Shown piece by piece: positions 11,301-18,358 of a stretch of 64,000 nt of DNA (positions are counted from its first letter, which is position 1; each line of letters begins with the position of its first letter). The notes beneath the pieces were generated by a model that saw nothing but the letters and a program-made list of their open reading frames with translations, ran no database searches and had not been told where the DNA came from. Position numbers and translations under genes: made by a program. The DNA is from Pseudomonas sp. HS6 (GTDB lineage: Bacteria; Pseudomonadota; Gammaproteobacteria; Pseudomonadales; Pseudomonadaceae). The stretch lies in contig NZ_CP067412.1 of assembly GCF_023375815.1 (NCBI RefSeq), positions 6,466,001 through 6,530,000 of the forward strand, read 5' to 3'.

Positions 11301-14004
11301 CTTCCTGCCGGATGCCAACGAATCGGGTGTGAACGGTTACGGCGGCACCGGTCTGGGCAACAACCAGGCTGACTACGCACAAATCAAGTTCCAGCCAACC
11401 GACGGCCAGTTGCTGGGCAACACCGGCACCATCAAGATCGACATCACACCAGTGGCGGATGCACCGACCCTGTCGGTTGCCGACAACAGCGTGAAGTCCA
11501 CCGGGTTGATCAAAGAAGTCTGGACCGGCCTGTCGGGCCTGGGCACCGACGGCAGTGGCGCGAACTCGACCACGCTGAAAAACGTGATCGACGGCGCCGG
11601 CACGCCGAACTCCAGCGGCACCGTGACCAACGTGCAGTCCGACGGCAGCGTGACCGCCGGCACCGCATCGAAGACTTCGGGCCTGATCTATCTGGAAGCC
11701 GGCAAGACCTACACCTTCACCGGTACTGGCGATGACAGCCTGCTGGTGACCATCGGCGGCAAGAGCGTGGCATCCACGACGTGGGGCGCGGGCGGCAACC
11801 TCAACGGTTCGTTCACTCCGACCACCAGCGGCTACTACACCCTGGACATCTACCACCACAACCAGAGCGGTCCGGGCAGCTACGACGTCAACCTGTCGGT
11901 CAACGGCAGCACGCCGATCGACCTGAGCAGCGCCGGCGTGCCGATCTACACCGGCGTGACCGACCTGGTGAACGCAGGCGTGACAGTGTCCGACCTGCAC
12001 GGTACCAACGGCGAAGGCTATTACGACGGCTACAAACTCAACACCGGCGCCGAAGGCACCACCGTGAAACTGTCGTCGATCAGCACCGCGCTGACCGACA
12101 CCGACGGTTCGGAAACCCTGAGCATCAAGATCAGCGGCGCACCGGTCGGTTCGGTCCTCAGCGACGGCGCAGGCCACAGCTTCACCGTGACCGCCACCAG
12201 CGGCGACGCCAATGTCACCGGCTGGAATCTCGGCACCCTGACCGTGACCCCGCCGACCTACTACAACGGCCAGTTCAACCTGACCGTGACCTCGACCTCC
12301 ACCGAGGCCGTGGGCGGCTCGGCCAGCACCACCGCGACCATACCGGTCAGCGTGGTGCCGGCGGTCTACAACTCGATTGTTGCCACCTCGGCCGACGACA
12401 CCGTCACCGGCACCGACGGCAACGACATCATCGTCGCCGACATCGGCGGCCTGACCGTGGTGCCGGGCACCAACTACAACATCGCGTTCATGGTCGACAG
12501 CTCCGGCAGCATGAGCACCTCGTCGATCAATGCCGCGAAGGACTCGCTGACGTCGGTGTTCAACACCCTCAAGCAGAGCATGGGCAACAACTCGGGTACG
12601 GTGAACATCTTCCTGGTGGACTTCGATACCCAGGTCAACAAGTCAGTGGCGGTGAACCTCAACGACCCGAACGCGCTGACCAAGCTCAAAGCCGTGCTCG
12701 ACTCGATGACCTCCGGCGGCGGCACCAACTACGAAGACGTGTTCAAAGCCACGGCCAACTTCTTCCAGAGCACGGACGCGGTGGCCAACACCGGGGCGAA
12801 GAACCTCACGTACTTCATCACCGACGGCCAGCCGACCTACTACCAGAGCGGCGAACAGACCAACCCGACGCTGTACGGCAACGTGAAGCTCGATGACGTG
12901 GTGAAGACCAGCAACTACAAGCTGGGTGACAGCTTCAGCACCTACATCGACAGCACTCACTACCTGACCATCAGCACGGCGGGCGCTGTCGTGTTGCAGA
13001 CGCTTAAAAACGGCAGCTGGAACTGGAGCAACGTAGGCACCATCCACGCCCAGGGCGACGGCACCTACGAGCTGTCGAGCCTGGCAGGTACCGGCAACAG
13101 CACCAACTCGGCCACCACCGACAATGCCAACAGTGCCTTTGCGCTGCTGGGCAACCTGTCCAACGTCGAAGCCATCGGTATCAACAGCGGCGTCAGCCTC
13201 AACGACCTGAAGCCGTACGACACCGATCACAACCCGCAGACCAACATCGATCCGAAGGATCTGGCCAACTCGATCATCGGCCACACCGAAGCGACGATGC
13301 CGGGCAATGACACGGTCAGCGGTGGCGACGGCAACGACATCCTGTTCGGCGATCTGGTGAGCTTCAACGGCATTGCCGGCGAGGGTTACCAGGCGATGCA
13401 GGCATTCGTCGCGCAGCAGACCGGCGTCGATGTCAGCAAAGTCACCACCAGCAACGTGCACCAGTTCATCACCGAGCACTATCAGTTGTTCGATGTGTCC
13501 GGTGCCCATGACGGCAACGACACGCTGCTGGGTGGCGCGGGCAATGACATCCTCTTCGGCTCGGGCGGCAACGACTTGCTCGATGGCGGCAAAGGCAATG
13601 ACATCCTGCTCGGCGGCACCGGCAACGACACGCTGATCGGTGGCCAGGGCAACGACATCCTGATCGGTGGTTCCGGTGCCGACACCTTCGTCTGGAAAGC
13701 AGGCGACACCGGCAACGACGTGATCAAGGACTTCAAGGCCAGCGAAGGTGACCGCATCGACCTGCGCGATCTGTTGCAGGGCGAGACCGGCAGCACCATC
13801 GATAACTTCCTGAAGATCTCCACGGTCGACGGCGTGTCGTCGCTGCAAGTCAGCTCGGCGGGCAAGTTCAACTCCGCCGATGCAGCCGCAGCGACACCGG
13901 ACGTGACGATCAAACTGGAAGGCAACAACTGGTCCACTGCCAACATTCACAACCTGATTGCCGGCAGCGATCCGACCATCAAGGTCGACCACAACAACAG
14001 CTGA
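2323..14004 (+). CDS. lapA: Giant RTX/LapA-type adhesin frame, probably a chimera of RTX protein 1 and LapA C-terminal half
   Basis: Continuous frame of 3893 codons; the ATG at 2323 is chosen because AAGGAAGA lies just before it and the start MAVINGTNGADTL matches two other RTX genes. Residues 1-608 are hemolysin-type calcium-binding repeats. From about residue 609 (base 4148) it switches abruptly to LapA-type modules, about ten 200-residue units up to about 10290. Then come a Calx-beta-like region (about 10290-10630), cadherin/Ig-like regions, a PA14-like region (about 11500-11920), a VWA domain with MIDAS motif DSSGS (about 12494), RTX nonapeptides (13300-13680) and a C-terminal type I secretion region. 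The LapA half sits next to lapD and lapG, which supports its name. No LapA retention module or LapG cleavage site is present at the N-terminus, so the true 5' end of lapA is missing. LapA is the secreted surface adhesin of biofilm formation. Confidence 0.7.
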   Translation: MAVINGTNGADTLIGTSGDDEINGLAGNDLIMGGAGADKIDGGAGIDTVDYSASAAGINIDIRYTVPGRPGIGGDSEGDTLFNIEKVIGTAFNDTFSIDTIGATFEGGAGDDVYILNTGNATVIEQAGGGNDEVRTNYGVLGLSANVERLTYTGTGAFVGYGNASDNVITGGIGNDTLFGGAGADQFIGGAGFDVAGYTDSTVGVTINLKTGVHSGIAAGDTYTDIEGILGSNYNDTFVADSRAIAFDGGVGNMDTVDYSTSAAGINVDIRYNTPGRAGIGGDSEGDTLINIEKVIGSAFNDTFSIDTLTATFEGGAGDDVYIINGAGGTVIEQVGGGNDEVRTNYGVQGLNANVERLTYTGNGAFVGYGNASDNVITGGIGNDTLFGGAGADQFIGGAGFDVAGYTDSTVGVTVNLKTGVHSGIATGDTFTGIEGILGSNYNDTFVADSRAIAFDGGVGNLDTVDYSTSAAGINVDIRYNAPGRAGIGGDSEGDTLFNIEKVIGSAFNDTFSIDTISATFEGGAGDDVYILNTGSATVIEQVGGGNDEVRTNYGQISLNANVERLTYTGTGAFIGYGNASDNIITGGIGNDTLFGGDGADQFFGGAGTSVPAPADDVYKDAGKVEATISTATGGNFENLVPSTVPAVTQVTDTIDTTTVKLTATESAAEGGTVTYTATVGAPVTGSPVTVTLSNGQSITIEVGKTTGTVTTTAPNDALTGHAPLTNAITGVTGGNYENLVADKTPVSTTVTDTVDTTNLTLSATNSVAEGGSIIYTATLTNAAGSPVTVTLSNGAVITIEAGKTTGTVTVAAPADDVYKDAGKVEATISTATGGNFENLVPSTVPAVTQVTDTIDTTTVKLTASETAAEGGTVTYTATVGAPVTGSPVTVTLSNGQSITIEVGKTTGTVTTTAPNDALTGHAPLTNAITGVTGGNYENLVADKTPVSTTVTDTVDTTNLSLSATNSVAEGGSITYTATLTNAAGTPVTVTLSNGAVITIEAGKTTGTVTVPAPADDVYKDAGTVQATISNATGGNFENLVTSNTPAVTSVTDTIDTTTVKLTATESAAEGGTVTYTATVGAPVTGSPVTVTLSNGQSITIEVGKTTGTVTTTAPNDALTGHAPLTNAITGVTGGNYENLVADKTPVSTTVTDTVDTTNLTLSATGSVAEGGSIVYTATLTNPAGTPVTVTLSNGAVITIEAGKTSGTVSVPAPADDVYKDAGKVEATISTATGGNFENLVPSTVPAVTQVTDTIDTTTVKLTASETAAEGGTVTYTATVGAPVTGSPVTVTLSNGQSITIEVGKTTGTVTTTAPNDALTGHAPLTNAITGVTGGNYENLVADKTPVSTTVTDTVDTTNLTLSATGSVAEGGSIIYTATLTNAAGSPVTVTLSNGAVITIEAGKTTGNVTVAAPADDVYKDAGNVQATIKTATGGNFENLVTSNTPAVTNVTDTIDTTNVKLTATTSVAEGGTVTYTATVGAPVTGSPVTVTLSNGQSITIEVGKTTGTVTTTAPNDALNGHAPLTNAITNVSGGNYENLVADKTPVNTTVTDTVDTTNLTLSATNSVAEGGSIIYTATLTNAAGTPVTVTLSNGAVITIDAGKTTGTVTVPAPADDVYKDAGTVQATISNATGGNFENLVTSNTPAVTNVTDTIDTTNVKLTATTSVAEGGTVTYTATVGAPVTGSPVTVTLSNGQSITIEVGKTTGTVTTTAPNDALNGHAPLTNAITNVSGGNYENLVADKTPVNTTVTDTVDTTNLTLSATNSVAEGGSIVYTATLTNAAGTPVTVTLSNGAVITIEAGKTTGTVTVAAPADDVYKDAGTVQATISNATGGNFENLVTSNTPAVTNVTDTIDTTNVKLTATTSVAEGGTVTYTATVGAPVTGSPVTVTLSNGQSITIEVGKTTGTVSTTAPNDVLTGHAPLTNAITNVTGGNYENLVADKTPVSTTVTDTIDTTNLSLTATGTVAEGGQITYTATLTNAAGTPVTVTLSNGAVITIDAGKTTGTVTVAAPADDVYKDAGNVQATIKSATGGNFENLVTNTTPAVTSVTDTIDTTTVKLTATTTAAEGGTVTYTATVGAPVTGSPVTVTLSNGQSITIEVGKTTGTVTTTAPNDVLNGHAPLTNAITGVTGGNYENLVADKTPVSTTVTDTVDTTNLSLSATNSVAEGGSITYTATLTNAAGTPVTVTLSNGAVITIEAGKTTGTVTVPAPADDVYKDAGNVQATITNATGGNFENLVTSTTPAVTSVTDTIDTTTVKLTATATAAEGGNVVYTATVGAPVTGSPVTVTLSNGQSITIEVGKTTGTVTTTAPNDALTGHAPLTNAITNVSGGNYENLVADKTPVSTTVTDTIDTTNLSLTATGTVAEGGSIIYTATLTNAAGSPVTVTLSNGAVITIDAGKTTGTVTVAAPADDVYKDAGNVQASITNATGGNFENLVTSTTPAVTSVTDTIDTTTVKLTATTTAAEGGNVVYTATVGAPVTGSPVTVTLSNGQSITIDIGKTTGTVTTTAPNDALTGHAPLTNSITNVSGGNYENLVADKTPVSTTVTDTIDTTNLSLSATGTVAEGGSITYTATLTNAAGSPVTVTLSNGSVITIEAGKTTGTVTVPAPADDVYKDAGNVQASITNATGGNFENLVTSNTPAVTSVTDTIDTTTVSITGSTSVTEGQTASYTVSLTHPAQTDVTLKIVYSGTAADGSDFTGVYTVKIPAGASTATFNVATIDDKITEGTENFVVKIDSATGGNFENLAVSSTNGSVSTSIIDNDAPPVIDLDANNSSGATGADYKVTFTENTPGAGVSIADTDIKITDPDSTMLTGATIVLTNRQDGDALNLGNSVNGITINANSTNGTITLTLSGNATLADYMQAIKNISFTNSSEDPSTVPRIITVTVTDGGNYSNVATTTVNVVAVNDAPVAAPVNVTGTEDTPLILGWSTFGVTDVDSPASSLGVKITQLPGEGKLQYLDGSTWKDVANNQTFSKADIDAGKLRFLPDANESGVNGYGGTGLGNNQADYAQIKFQPTDGQLLGNTGTIKIDITPVADAPTLSVADNSVKSTGLIKEVWTGLSGLGTDGSGANSTTLKNVIDGAGTPNSSGTVTNVQSDGSVTAGTASKTSGLIYLEAGKTYTFTGTGDDSLLVTIGGKSVASTTWGAGGNLNGSFTPTTSGYYTLDIYHHNQSGPGSYDVNLSVNGSTPIDLSSAGVPIYTGVTDLVNAGVTVSDLHGTNGEGYYDGYKLNTGAEGTTVKLSSISTALTDTDGSETLSIKISGAPVGSVLSDGAGHSFTVTATSGDANVTGWNLGTLTVTPPTYYNGQFNLTVTSTSTEAVGGSASTTATIPVSVVPAVYNSIVATSADDTVTGTDGNDIIVADIGGLTVVPGTNYNIAFMVDSSGSMSTSSINAAKDSLTSVFNTLKQSMGNNSGTVNIFLVDFDTQVNKSVAVNLNDPNALTKLKAVLDSMTSGGGTNYEDVFKATANFFQSTDAVANTGAKNLTYFITDGQPTYYQSGEQTNPTLYGNVKLDDVVKTSNYKLGDSFSTYIDSTHYLTISTAGAVVLQTLKNGSWNWSNVGTIHAQGDGTYELSSLAGTGNSTNSATTDNANSAFALLGNLSNVEAIGINSGVSLNDLKPYDTDHNPQTNIDPKDLANSIIGHTEATMPGNDTVSGGDGNDILFGDLVSFNGIAGEGYQAMQAFVAQQTGVDVSKVTTSNVHQFITEHYQLFDVSGAHDGNDTLLGGAGNDILFGSGGNDLLDGGKGNDILLGGTGNDTLIGGQGNDILIGGSGADTFVWKAGDTGNDVIKDFKASEGDRIDLRDLLQGETGSTIDNFLKISTVDGVSSLQVSSAGKFNSADAAAATPDVTIKLEGNNWSTANIHNLIAGSDPTIKVDHNNS
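4149..10290 (+). repeat. 600-bp tandem super-repeats of the LapA adhesin
   Basis: About 10.2 units with a period of exactly 600 bp, each coding two alternating modules of about 100 residues. Module A holds TVTYTATVGAPVTGSPVTVT and NDALTGHAPLTNAIT; module B holds PADDVYKDAG and GGNFENLV. DVYKDAG recurs every 600 bases (about 4170, 4770, 5370 and on to 10170). Units differ mainly at synonymous sites and a few residues (TGVTGG or TNVSGG; PAVTQV or PAVTSV). Copy number in an assembled array this uniform may be wrong. Confidence 0.95.
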
Positions 14005-14016
14005 TGCGTGAACAAA

Positions 14017-14041
14017 ACGGCCGCCCCAATGGGGCGGCCGT
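14017..14041 (+). terminator. Hairpin terminator after lapA
   Basis: Perfect 11-bp GC-rich stem ACGGCCGCCCC / GGGGCGGCCGT with loop AAT, 12 bases after the TGA. The T-tract is weak (CACGTTT). Confidence 0.7.
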
Positions 14042-14152
14042 CACGTTTGCGCCCATCACCCCGGTGACGATTTCGTCGGCGCACCGCATACTCGCGCGCA
14101 GTTGGCTATGCTGCTGACAGCATGACGCGGGTTCATTTCTGAGGGATGCTCA

Positions 14153-14491
14153 ATGTTTTACGTGCAACGCGATGCGCAGGGTCAGTTGGTTCGCGTGGAA
14201 GCTGCCGCCTGGGCCGAGGCCACGGAAACGCTGCCGGCCGATCACCATGAAATCCAGGCCTGGTTTGCCAACGCTGCCGTGGAAAACAGCCTCAAACAGC
14301 TCAAGCAGAGCGACTTCGAGATGATTCGGGTACTCGACGACCTGATTCAGGTGCTGACCAGCAAAGGTGTGATCCGCGTCACCGACCTGCCGCCGGCGGC
14401 CCAGGCGAAGTTGATGGACCGTACACAGGCTCGGGAAGCGTTGGGTGGGTTGAGTCAGTTGATTGATGATGAAGAGACTGGGTTGATTTGA
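14153..14491 (+). CDS. Small conserved protein beside lapA/lapD
   Basis: 112 residues starting MFYVQRDAQGQLVRVEAAAW, with GAGGGATGCTCA before the ATG. It is acidic, without signal peptide or membrane segment, and predicted largely helical in its middle (NSLKQLKQSDFEMIRVLDDL). I recall similar short proteins in pseudomonads being named 'tryptophan synthase subunit beta-like', which reflects no known activity. It lies between the lapA end and lapD, reading in the same direction as lapA, but is separated from lapA by a hairpin. Function unknown. Confidence 0.75.
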   Translation: MFYVQRDAQGQLVRVEAAAWAEATETLPADHHEIQAWFANAAVENSLKQLKQSDFEMIRVLDDLIQVLTSKGVIRVTDLPPAAQAKLMDRTQAREALGGLSQLIDDEETGLI

Positions 14492-14517
14492 TCTGCCTGT
14501 AAGTACAGATCAAAAGC

Positions 14518-14750
14518 CTGCCCTCACCCCAGCCCTCTCCCGGAGGGAGAGGGAGCCGACCGAGGTGTCTGGCGCTATACATCGACCTGAAAAATCGAGT
14601 CGATTATGGATTCATACGCTGACGTCAGTGAATCTTCGATTACGGATTCGGCAGAGGTCTTTCACGTCGGCGGGGCTGTGGAGCATCCCTGGGTCGCTCC
14701 CCTCTCCCTCCGGGCGGTCCGACGTTTCGGGAGGGTTAGGGTGAGGGCAG
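14518..14750. repeat. MITE/REPIN-like element with terminal inverted repeats
   Basis: The 233-bp segment starts CTGCCCTCACCC and ends GGGTGAGGGCAG, an exact 12-bp inverted repeat. Just inside, CCCGGAGGGAGAGGGAGC (about 14539-14556) faces GCTCCCCTCTCCCTCCGGG (about 14696-14714). It fills the gap between the convergent small gene and lapD and has no gene of its own. The ends resemble extragenic palindromic repeats that are common in fluorescent pseudomonads; such pairs are mobilised in trans by RAYT transposases. Confidence 0.7.
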
Positions 14751-14763
14751 CGATTTCAATGAC

Positions 14764-16710
14764 TCACCGCCAAGGTGCAGGCTCACCGAAGAGCTGCCCC
14801 TGAACCCCATACAACCCCATCTCGCGAATCACCGACAACTCCCCTTCCGTCTCGACCCGTTCGGCAATCAACGGCAGATCGATGCTGTGCGCCGCACGCT
14901 GGATCGCCTCGATGAACAGGCGCTTGTCACTCTCCTGATCGATCGACCGAATGTAGCTGCCATCGATCTTCAAGTACGCCAGCCCAAGCCGCGCCAGGTT
15001 GCCGATCATGCTGAAGCGCCCGCCGAAGCGCTGCAGGCTCAGGGAGAAACCGAGTTCGCGCAGACGCCGGGTCAACTGTTCCAGCACCGCTTGCTCCGGC
15101 AGTTGCTCCTCGCCGATTTCCAGGGTCAGGCGCGAGCCCAGGTTGGAATGCGCCCGCAGAATCTCGAACACTTTGTTCAGCGCCTGCGGGTCGGCCAGGG
15201 TCGCAGAAGACAGGTTCAGCGCCAGAGACTCTTCATGGCCGGCCATTTGTTCCAGCACCCGCTCGAGCATCAAACGGTCCAGCCGTGCGGTCCAGCCAAA
15301 GCGCTCCAGCCACGGCAAGAAGCGTCCGGCGGGAATGGTCTGGCCCTGCTCGTCGAGCAAGCGTGACAACACTTTGTAGTGCAGCACCAGTTGCGTGTCC
15401 TGCGCCGCCACCACCGGTTGGAAGAACAGCTCAAAACGCCGCTGATTCAGGGCCTGATCAAGCAAACGATGCCAGGCATGGTGATCGTCACCGACGTCCG
15501 CCACCAGACTCTGGTCGAGGCACGCCCAGTTCTGCTCGCCCTGACCTTCGGCCTGGGCCAGTGCCTGATCGCCGAGGCTGAGCACCGCCTGCGGTGAATC
15601 GCCATGGGCGAACGGCGCCAGGCCGATGGATGCCACGGCGGCCACGTCGGTGGCGCCTGTCGCATGCAGGCTGCCCAGAGCACTGTCGAGGCTCTGCGCC
15701 AATTGCAGCGCTTCTTCGCGCGTCAGTCCCGGCGCCAGCACGGCGAATTCACCGCCACGGATCCGCGTCACCAGGTTCTGGGTTTCCGGGTATTTGGCGC
15801 ACTCGCGTGACAGCTGCTCGCCGACCGCTTTCAACAACTCATCGGTACGCTGACCGCCGAGGCGCTGGTTCAGCCCAGCCAGATCCTTGACCCGCAACAG
15901 CAGCAGATAACCGGAACTGGCCTGCTCCGGGTTGCTCACCCGGGCGTTCAGTTGCATCTCGAAATAGCGTCGGTTGGCGAGTCCGGTGAGGTTGTCCTGA
16001 TAGGACTCGGTGCGCAGTTTTTCGCTACGTTCGGCCTGTTCCTGGAACAGCGCCTTGAGCTTCTCGACCATCTGGTTCATGGCCAGCACTACGCGACGCA
16101 GTTCCGGCGTGCGCGGCAGGTCCGGCAGGCTGAGGAACTCGCGACGGGCGATGGCATGGGATTGCTTGACCATGTAATCCAGCGGCTTCAATTGCCGGCG
16201 CAGCAACAGCGCGCCCAATACCGCACTCACCGCGCCGCAGACCAGCAGCCAACCAAGACTGCCCAAGGCGCTCTGCCAGAGTTTGGCCAACGCGAACATC
16301 GGGTGGCTGACCACCTCGACCCGTGCTGCCTGCTCCCAGCCACGGCTGACCAGTGCATCGCCACCGGCCGGCTCCAGGCCGATCAGTTTGACGAACCAGT
16401 CCGGTACATTGGTGACCGCCGGAATGCCATTGCGCTCGACGATGGTCTGGTCGGTTTTCAGATCGACCACGCGGATGCTCGAGTAATAACCGCTGTCGAA
16501 AATCGAACTGACCAGCAGCTCGACCATCGCCGGGTCGTCAATATTCGGCGTCAGCGACAGCGCCAGTGCCGTGGCCGCATCCTGGGCGTGGGAGCGCAAC
16601 TGGTTGACGTACTGGGTGCGCGAGCTCTCCAGACTGACCATGAAGCTACCGGTGAAGGCGACCACCAGGAACAGACAGATAGCGATCAACAGCTGTTTGA
16701 ACAAGGACAT
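14764..16710 (-). CDS. lapD: LapD, inner-membrane c-di-GMP receptor (degenerate GGDEF-EAL)
   Basis: 648 residues. Order: an N-terminal membrane segment (LLIAICLFLVVAFTGSFMV), a periplasmic domain to about residue 150, a second membrane segment, a HAMP linker, a GGDEF-like domain whose signature is RGGEF (about residues 318-322), and an EAL-like domain in which the EAL signature is replaced by KVL (about 445-447). Both enzyme signatures are thus degenerate, as in known LapD, which binds c-di-GMP with its EAL domain instead of breaking it down. In the bound state LapD holds the protease LapG in the periplasm, so LapA stays on the surface. lapG lies immediately upstream on the same strand (14-base gap), consistent with a lapG-lapD operon. 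The adjacent adhesin C-terminus completes the context. Confidence 0.93.
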   Translation of the reverse strand: MSLFKQLLIAICLFLVVAFTGSFMVSLESSRTQYVNQLRSHAQDAATALALSLTPNIDDPAMVELLVSSIFDSGYYSSIRVVDLKTDQTIVERNGIPAVTNVPDWFVKLIGLEPAGGDALVSRGWEQAARVEVVSHPMFALAKLWQSALGSLGWLLVCGAVSAVLGALLLRRQLKPLDYMVKQSHAIARREFLSLPDLPRTPELRRVVLAMNQMVEKLKALFQEQAERSEKLRTESYQDNLTGLANRRYFEMQLNARVSNPEQASSGYLLLLRVKDLAGLNQRLGGQRTDELLKAVGEQLSRECAKYPETQNLVTRIRGGEFAVLAPGLTREEALQLAQSLDSALGSLHATGATDVAAVASIGLAPFAHGDSPQAVLSLGDQALAQAEGQGEQNWACLDQSLVADVGDDHHAWHRLLDQALNQRRFELFFQPVVAAQDTQLVLHYKVLSRLLDEQGQTIPAGRFLPWLERFGWTARLDRLMLERVLEQMAGHEESLALNLSSATLADPQALNKVFEILRAHSNLGSRLTLEIGEEQLPEQAVLEQLTRRLRELGFSLSLQRFGGRFSMIGNLARLGLAYLKIDGSYIRSIDQESDKRLFIEAIQRAAHSIDLPLIAERVETEGELSVIREMGLYGVQGQLFGEPAPWR

Positions 16711-16724
16711 CTGAGCGCGTGCTC

Positions 16725-17417
16725 CTAGTTAGTCGTCTCGACCGGGAATCCTTCGGCCTGCATTTTCTTCAACACATCCTGCCAGCGTGACAGACGTTTG
16801 GTGTCGCCAACCTTCTTGTTGCCCTTCGCTCCCGGCAGGTACAGACCTTCGGCATTGAAAGAGTAGACCGGCAGCAAATCGGTTCGCTCGGACGCCGGCT
16901 TGATCGGGTCGATCAGGCTGTCGAGCACCAGTGGCATGGCGTCGGGGCTGGAATAGTAAGTCAGGACCATGTGGGCGCGGTTCTGGCGCAAGGCCTTGAC
17001 GTAGGTGATGCGCAATTTGTCACTGGCGACACCGAGGTGGCGCAGGCTGAAATACTTGGCGATCGCATAGTCTTCGCAGTCGCCGGCGCCTTTCCACAAG
17101 GCTTCGATGGGGGTTTCCCAATAATCGACCTCACCCCACAGGTCGATGTCTTCGACGTAGCGCATCTGTTTGTTGAAAAACAGGTTCACCACTTTGAGCT
17201 TTTCCATTTCGCTGACCTGCTTCTGCGTGGCCAGCAGATTCTGCCAGGCATCGATCCGTTGCTGTCCGGCGCCCAGAGGGCCGTACAACGCCGTAGCCTT
17301 GCGACTGATCGCGGAAAAATCCCAATCGGCATGCAGGCCGCCCAGCATGGCGCCGGCCAGCAGCAGCGCGCAGGCAAGCCAGCGCACAATCCGAGGGATC
17401 GCGAAACGTACCGCCAA
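16725..17417 (-). CDS. lapG: LapG, periplasmic cysteine protease that cleaves LapA
   Basis: 230 residues from a TTG start at 17417; no in-frame ATG is found between the preceding stop (about 17465) and the hydrophobic signal segment, so the start is uncertain by several codons. A signal peptide-like stretch (VRWLACALLLAGAMLGGLHA) is followed by the bacterial transglutaminase-like cysteine protease domain. The expected triad is visible: Cys114 in GDCEDYA, His149 in AHMVLTY and Asp166 in LVLDSLID. LapG cuts LapA near its N-terminus and releases the adhesin when c-di-GMP is low; LapD controls its access. It is first in the lapG-lapD pair. Calcium-binding residues of LapG are likely in the DIDLWGEVDYW region but were not checked. 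Confidence 0.92.
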   Translation of the reverse strand: MAVRFAIPRIVRWLACALLLAGAMLGGLHADWDFSAISRKATALYGPLGAGQQRIDAWQNLLATQKQVSEMEKLKVVNLFFNKQMRYVEDIDLWGEVDYWETPIEALWKGAGDCEDYAIAKYFSLRHLGVASDKLRITYVKALRQNRAHMVLTYYSSPDAMPLVLDSLIDPIKPASERTDLLPVYSFNAEGLYLPGAKGNKKVGDTKRLSRWQDVLKKMQAEGFPVETTN

Positions 17418-17533
17418 TGCAAGGCATCCAGGGCAGGGAAGAAAGGCGTTTGATGGTGAAGGTTAGCCCAGCAAAAAACAATGGCACCCTGAGATCATCG
17501 CTGGCGCGCTAAACTTCAGATGTGACAGTGTTC

Positions 17534-17560
17534 CTCTACACGGTTTGACAACCTGTAGAG
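17534..17560. promoter_or_regulatory. Dyad in front of the GntR regulator gene
   Basis: CTCTACA-C-GGTT TGAC AACC TGTAGAG forms an 11-bp arm pair interrupted by one unpaired base. It lies in the divergent region between lapG and the GntR gene, about 54 bases before the GTG start, a usual place for autoregulation. There is no T-tract, so it is less likely to be a terminator. Confidence 0.4.
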
Positions 17561-17613
17561 CAATCACTAGTGTCCTTTGGATCCAAATTCCGCAGTCAAC
17601 AGGGTGTGCAGTT

Positions 17614-18324
17614 GTGACCCAGAAGCCCAAGCCACTCCACAGCATCAAAGTCGAAGGCCCTATTCCCGCGCACTTGGCGCGTTCGGTCATCGAGGAAACC
17701 CTGCGCTCGGCGATCCTCGACGGTCGCCTGCCGTGCGGTACCGCCGTACGCCAGCAAGACCTGGCGGATCTGTTCGGTGTCAGCCGCATGCCGGTGCGCG
17801 AAGCCCTGCGTCAGCTGGAAGCTCAGGGCCTGCTGAGTGTGACTGCCCACAAGGGTGCCGTGGTAGCGCCGCTGATCCAGGGTGACGCGACCGAAACCTA
17901 TGAGCTGCGCATCCTGCTGGAGTCCGAAGCACTGCGCCAGTCGATCCCGCTCCTGACCCCGGCCGATCACGATCGCGCCGCCGGCTACATCGAAGAGCTG
18001 GAAACCGAGCACGACTACACCGAAATCGGCCGGCTCAACCGCCTGTTCCACATGGCGCTTTACAGCAAATCACCGAACGGCCGACTGCTGCGACTGGTCG
18101 AGGACGGTTTGAATGAAGAAGAACGCTTCCTGCGTTTCAACCTCGAGGCCATGGGCCTGGGCAAGCTGTCCCAGGACGATCACCGGGCGCTGCTGCAGGC
18201 CGTTAAAGAACGTGACACCCAACACGCGGTGACGCTTCTGGAGCAGCACCTCAACCGTGGCGTCGAGGTGATTACTCGTTATCTGGCCAGCTCTGCCGCC
18301 AAAGGCCGGCAAGCGGCACGCTGA
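17614..18324 (+). CDS. GntR-family (FadR-type, FCD domain) transcription regulator
   Basis: 236 residues from the GTG at 17614. The frame is open upstream to a TTG at 17545, but those codons do not look like the family's start. Residues about 20-85 form a winged helix (LRSAILDGRLPCGTAVRQQDLADLFGVSRMPVREALRQLEAQG segment, the classic GntR pattern). Residues about 95-225 are the all-helical FCD ligand domain; FCD metal or ligand histidines may include H in RLFHMAL. FCD members usually respond to a small organic acid and repress a nearby catabolic operon. No catabolic genes are next to it here, so the target is unknown. It is divergent from lapG and ends at a hairpin before the mgo leader. Confidence 0.85.
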   Translation: MTQKPKPLHSIKVEGPIPAHLARSVIEETLRSAILDGRLPCGTAVRQQDLADLFGVSRMPVREALRQLEAQGLLSVTAHKGAVVAPLIQGDATETYELRILLESEALRQSIPLLTPADHDRAAGYIEELETEHDYTEIGRLNRLFHMALYSKSPNGRLLRLVEDGLNEEERFLRFNLEAMGLGKLSQDDHRALLQAVKERDTQHAVTLLEQHLNRGVEVITRYLASSAAKGRQAAR

Positions 18325-18334
18325 ATACTCCCGC

Positions 18335-18358
18335 CCGGGTGAGCCCTTGCTCACCCGG
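18335..18358 (+). terminator. Hairpin after the GntR gene
   Basis: Perfect 10-bp stem CCGGGTGAGC / GCTCACCCGG with loop CCTT, 10 bases after the stop. No T-run follows, so it may need Rho or act as a barrier only. Confidence 0.55.

Noticed and set aside
2323..14004. A natural RTX-LapA fusion protein
   Set aside because: The join has the same character as the broken tuf joins, and both missing halves appear elsewhere in the window.
14764..16710. Active diguanylate cyclase/phosphodiesterase
   Set aside because: Signatures read RGGEF and KVL; with lapG and the adhesin next door this is the non-catalytic receptor LapD.
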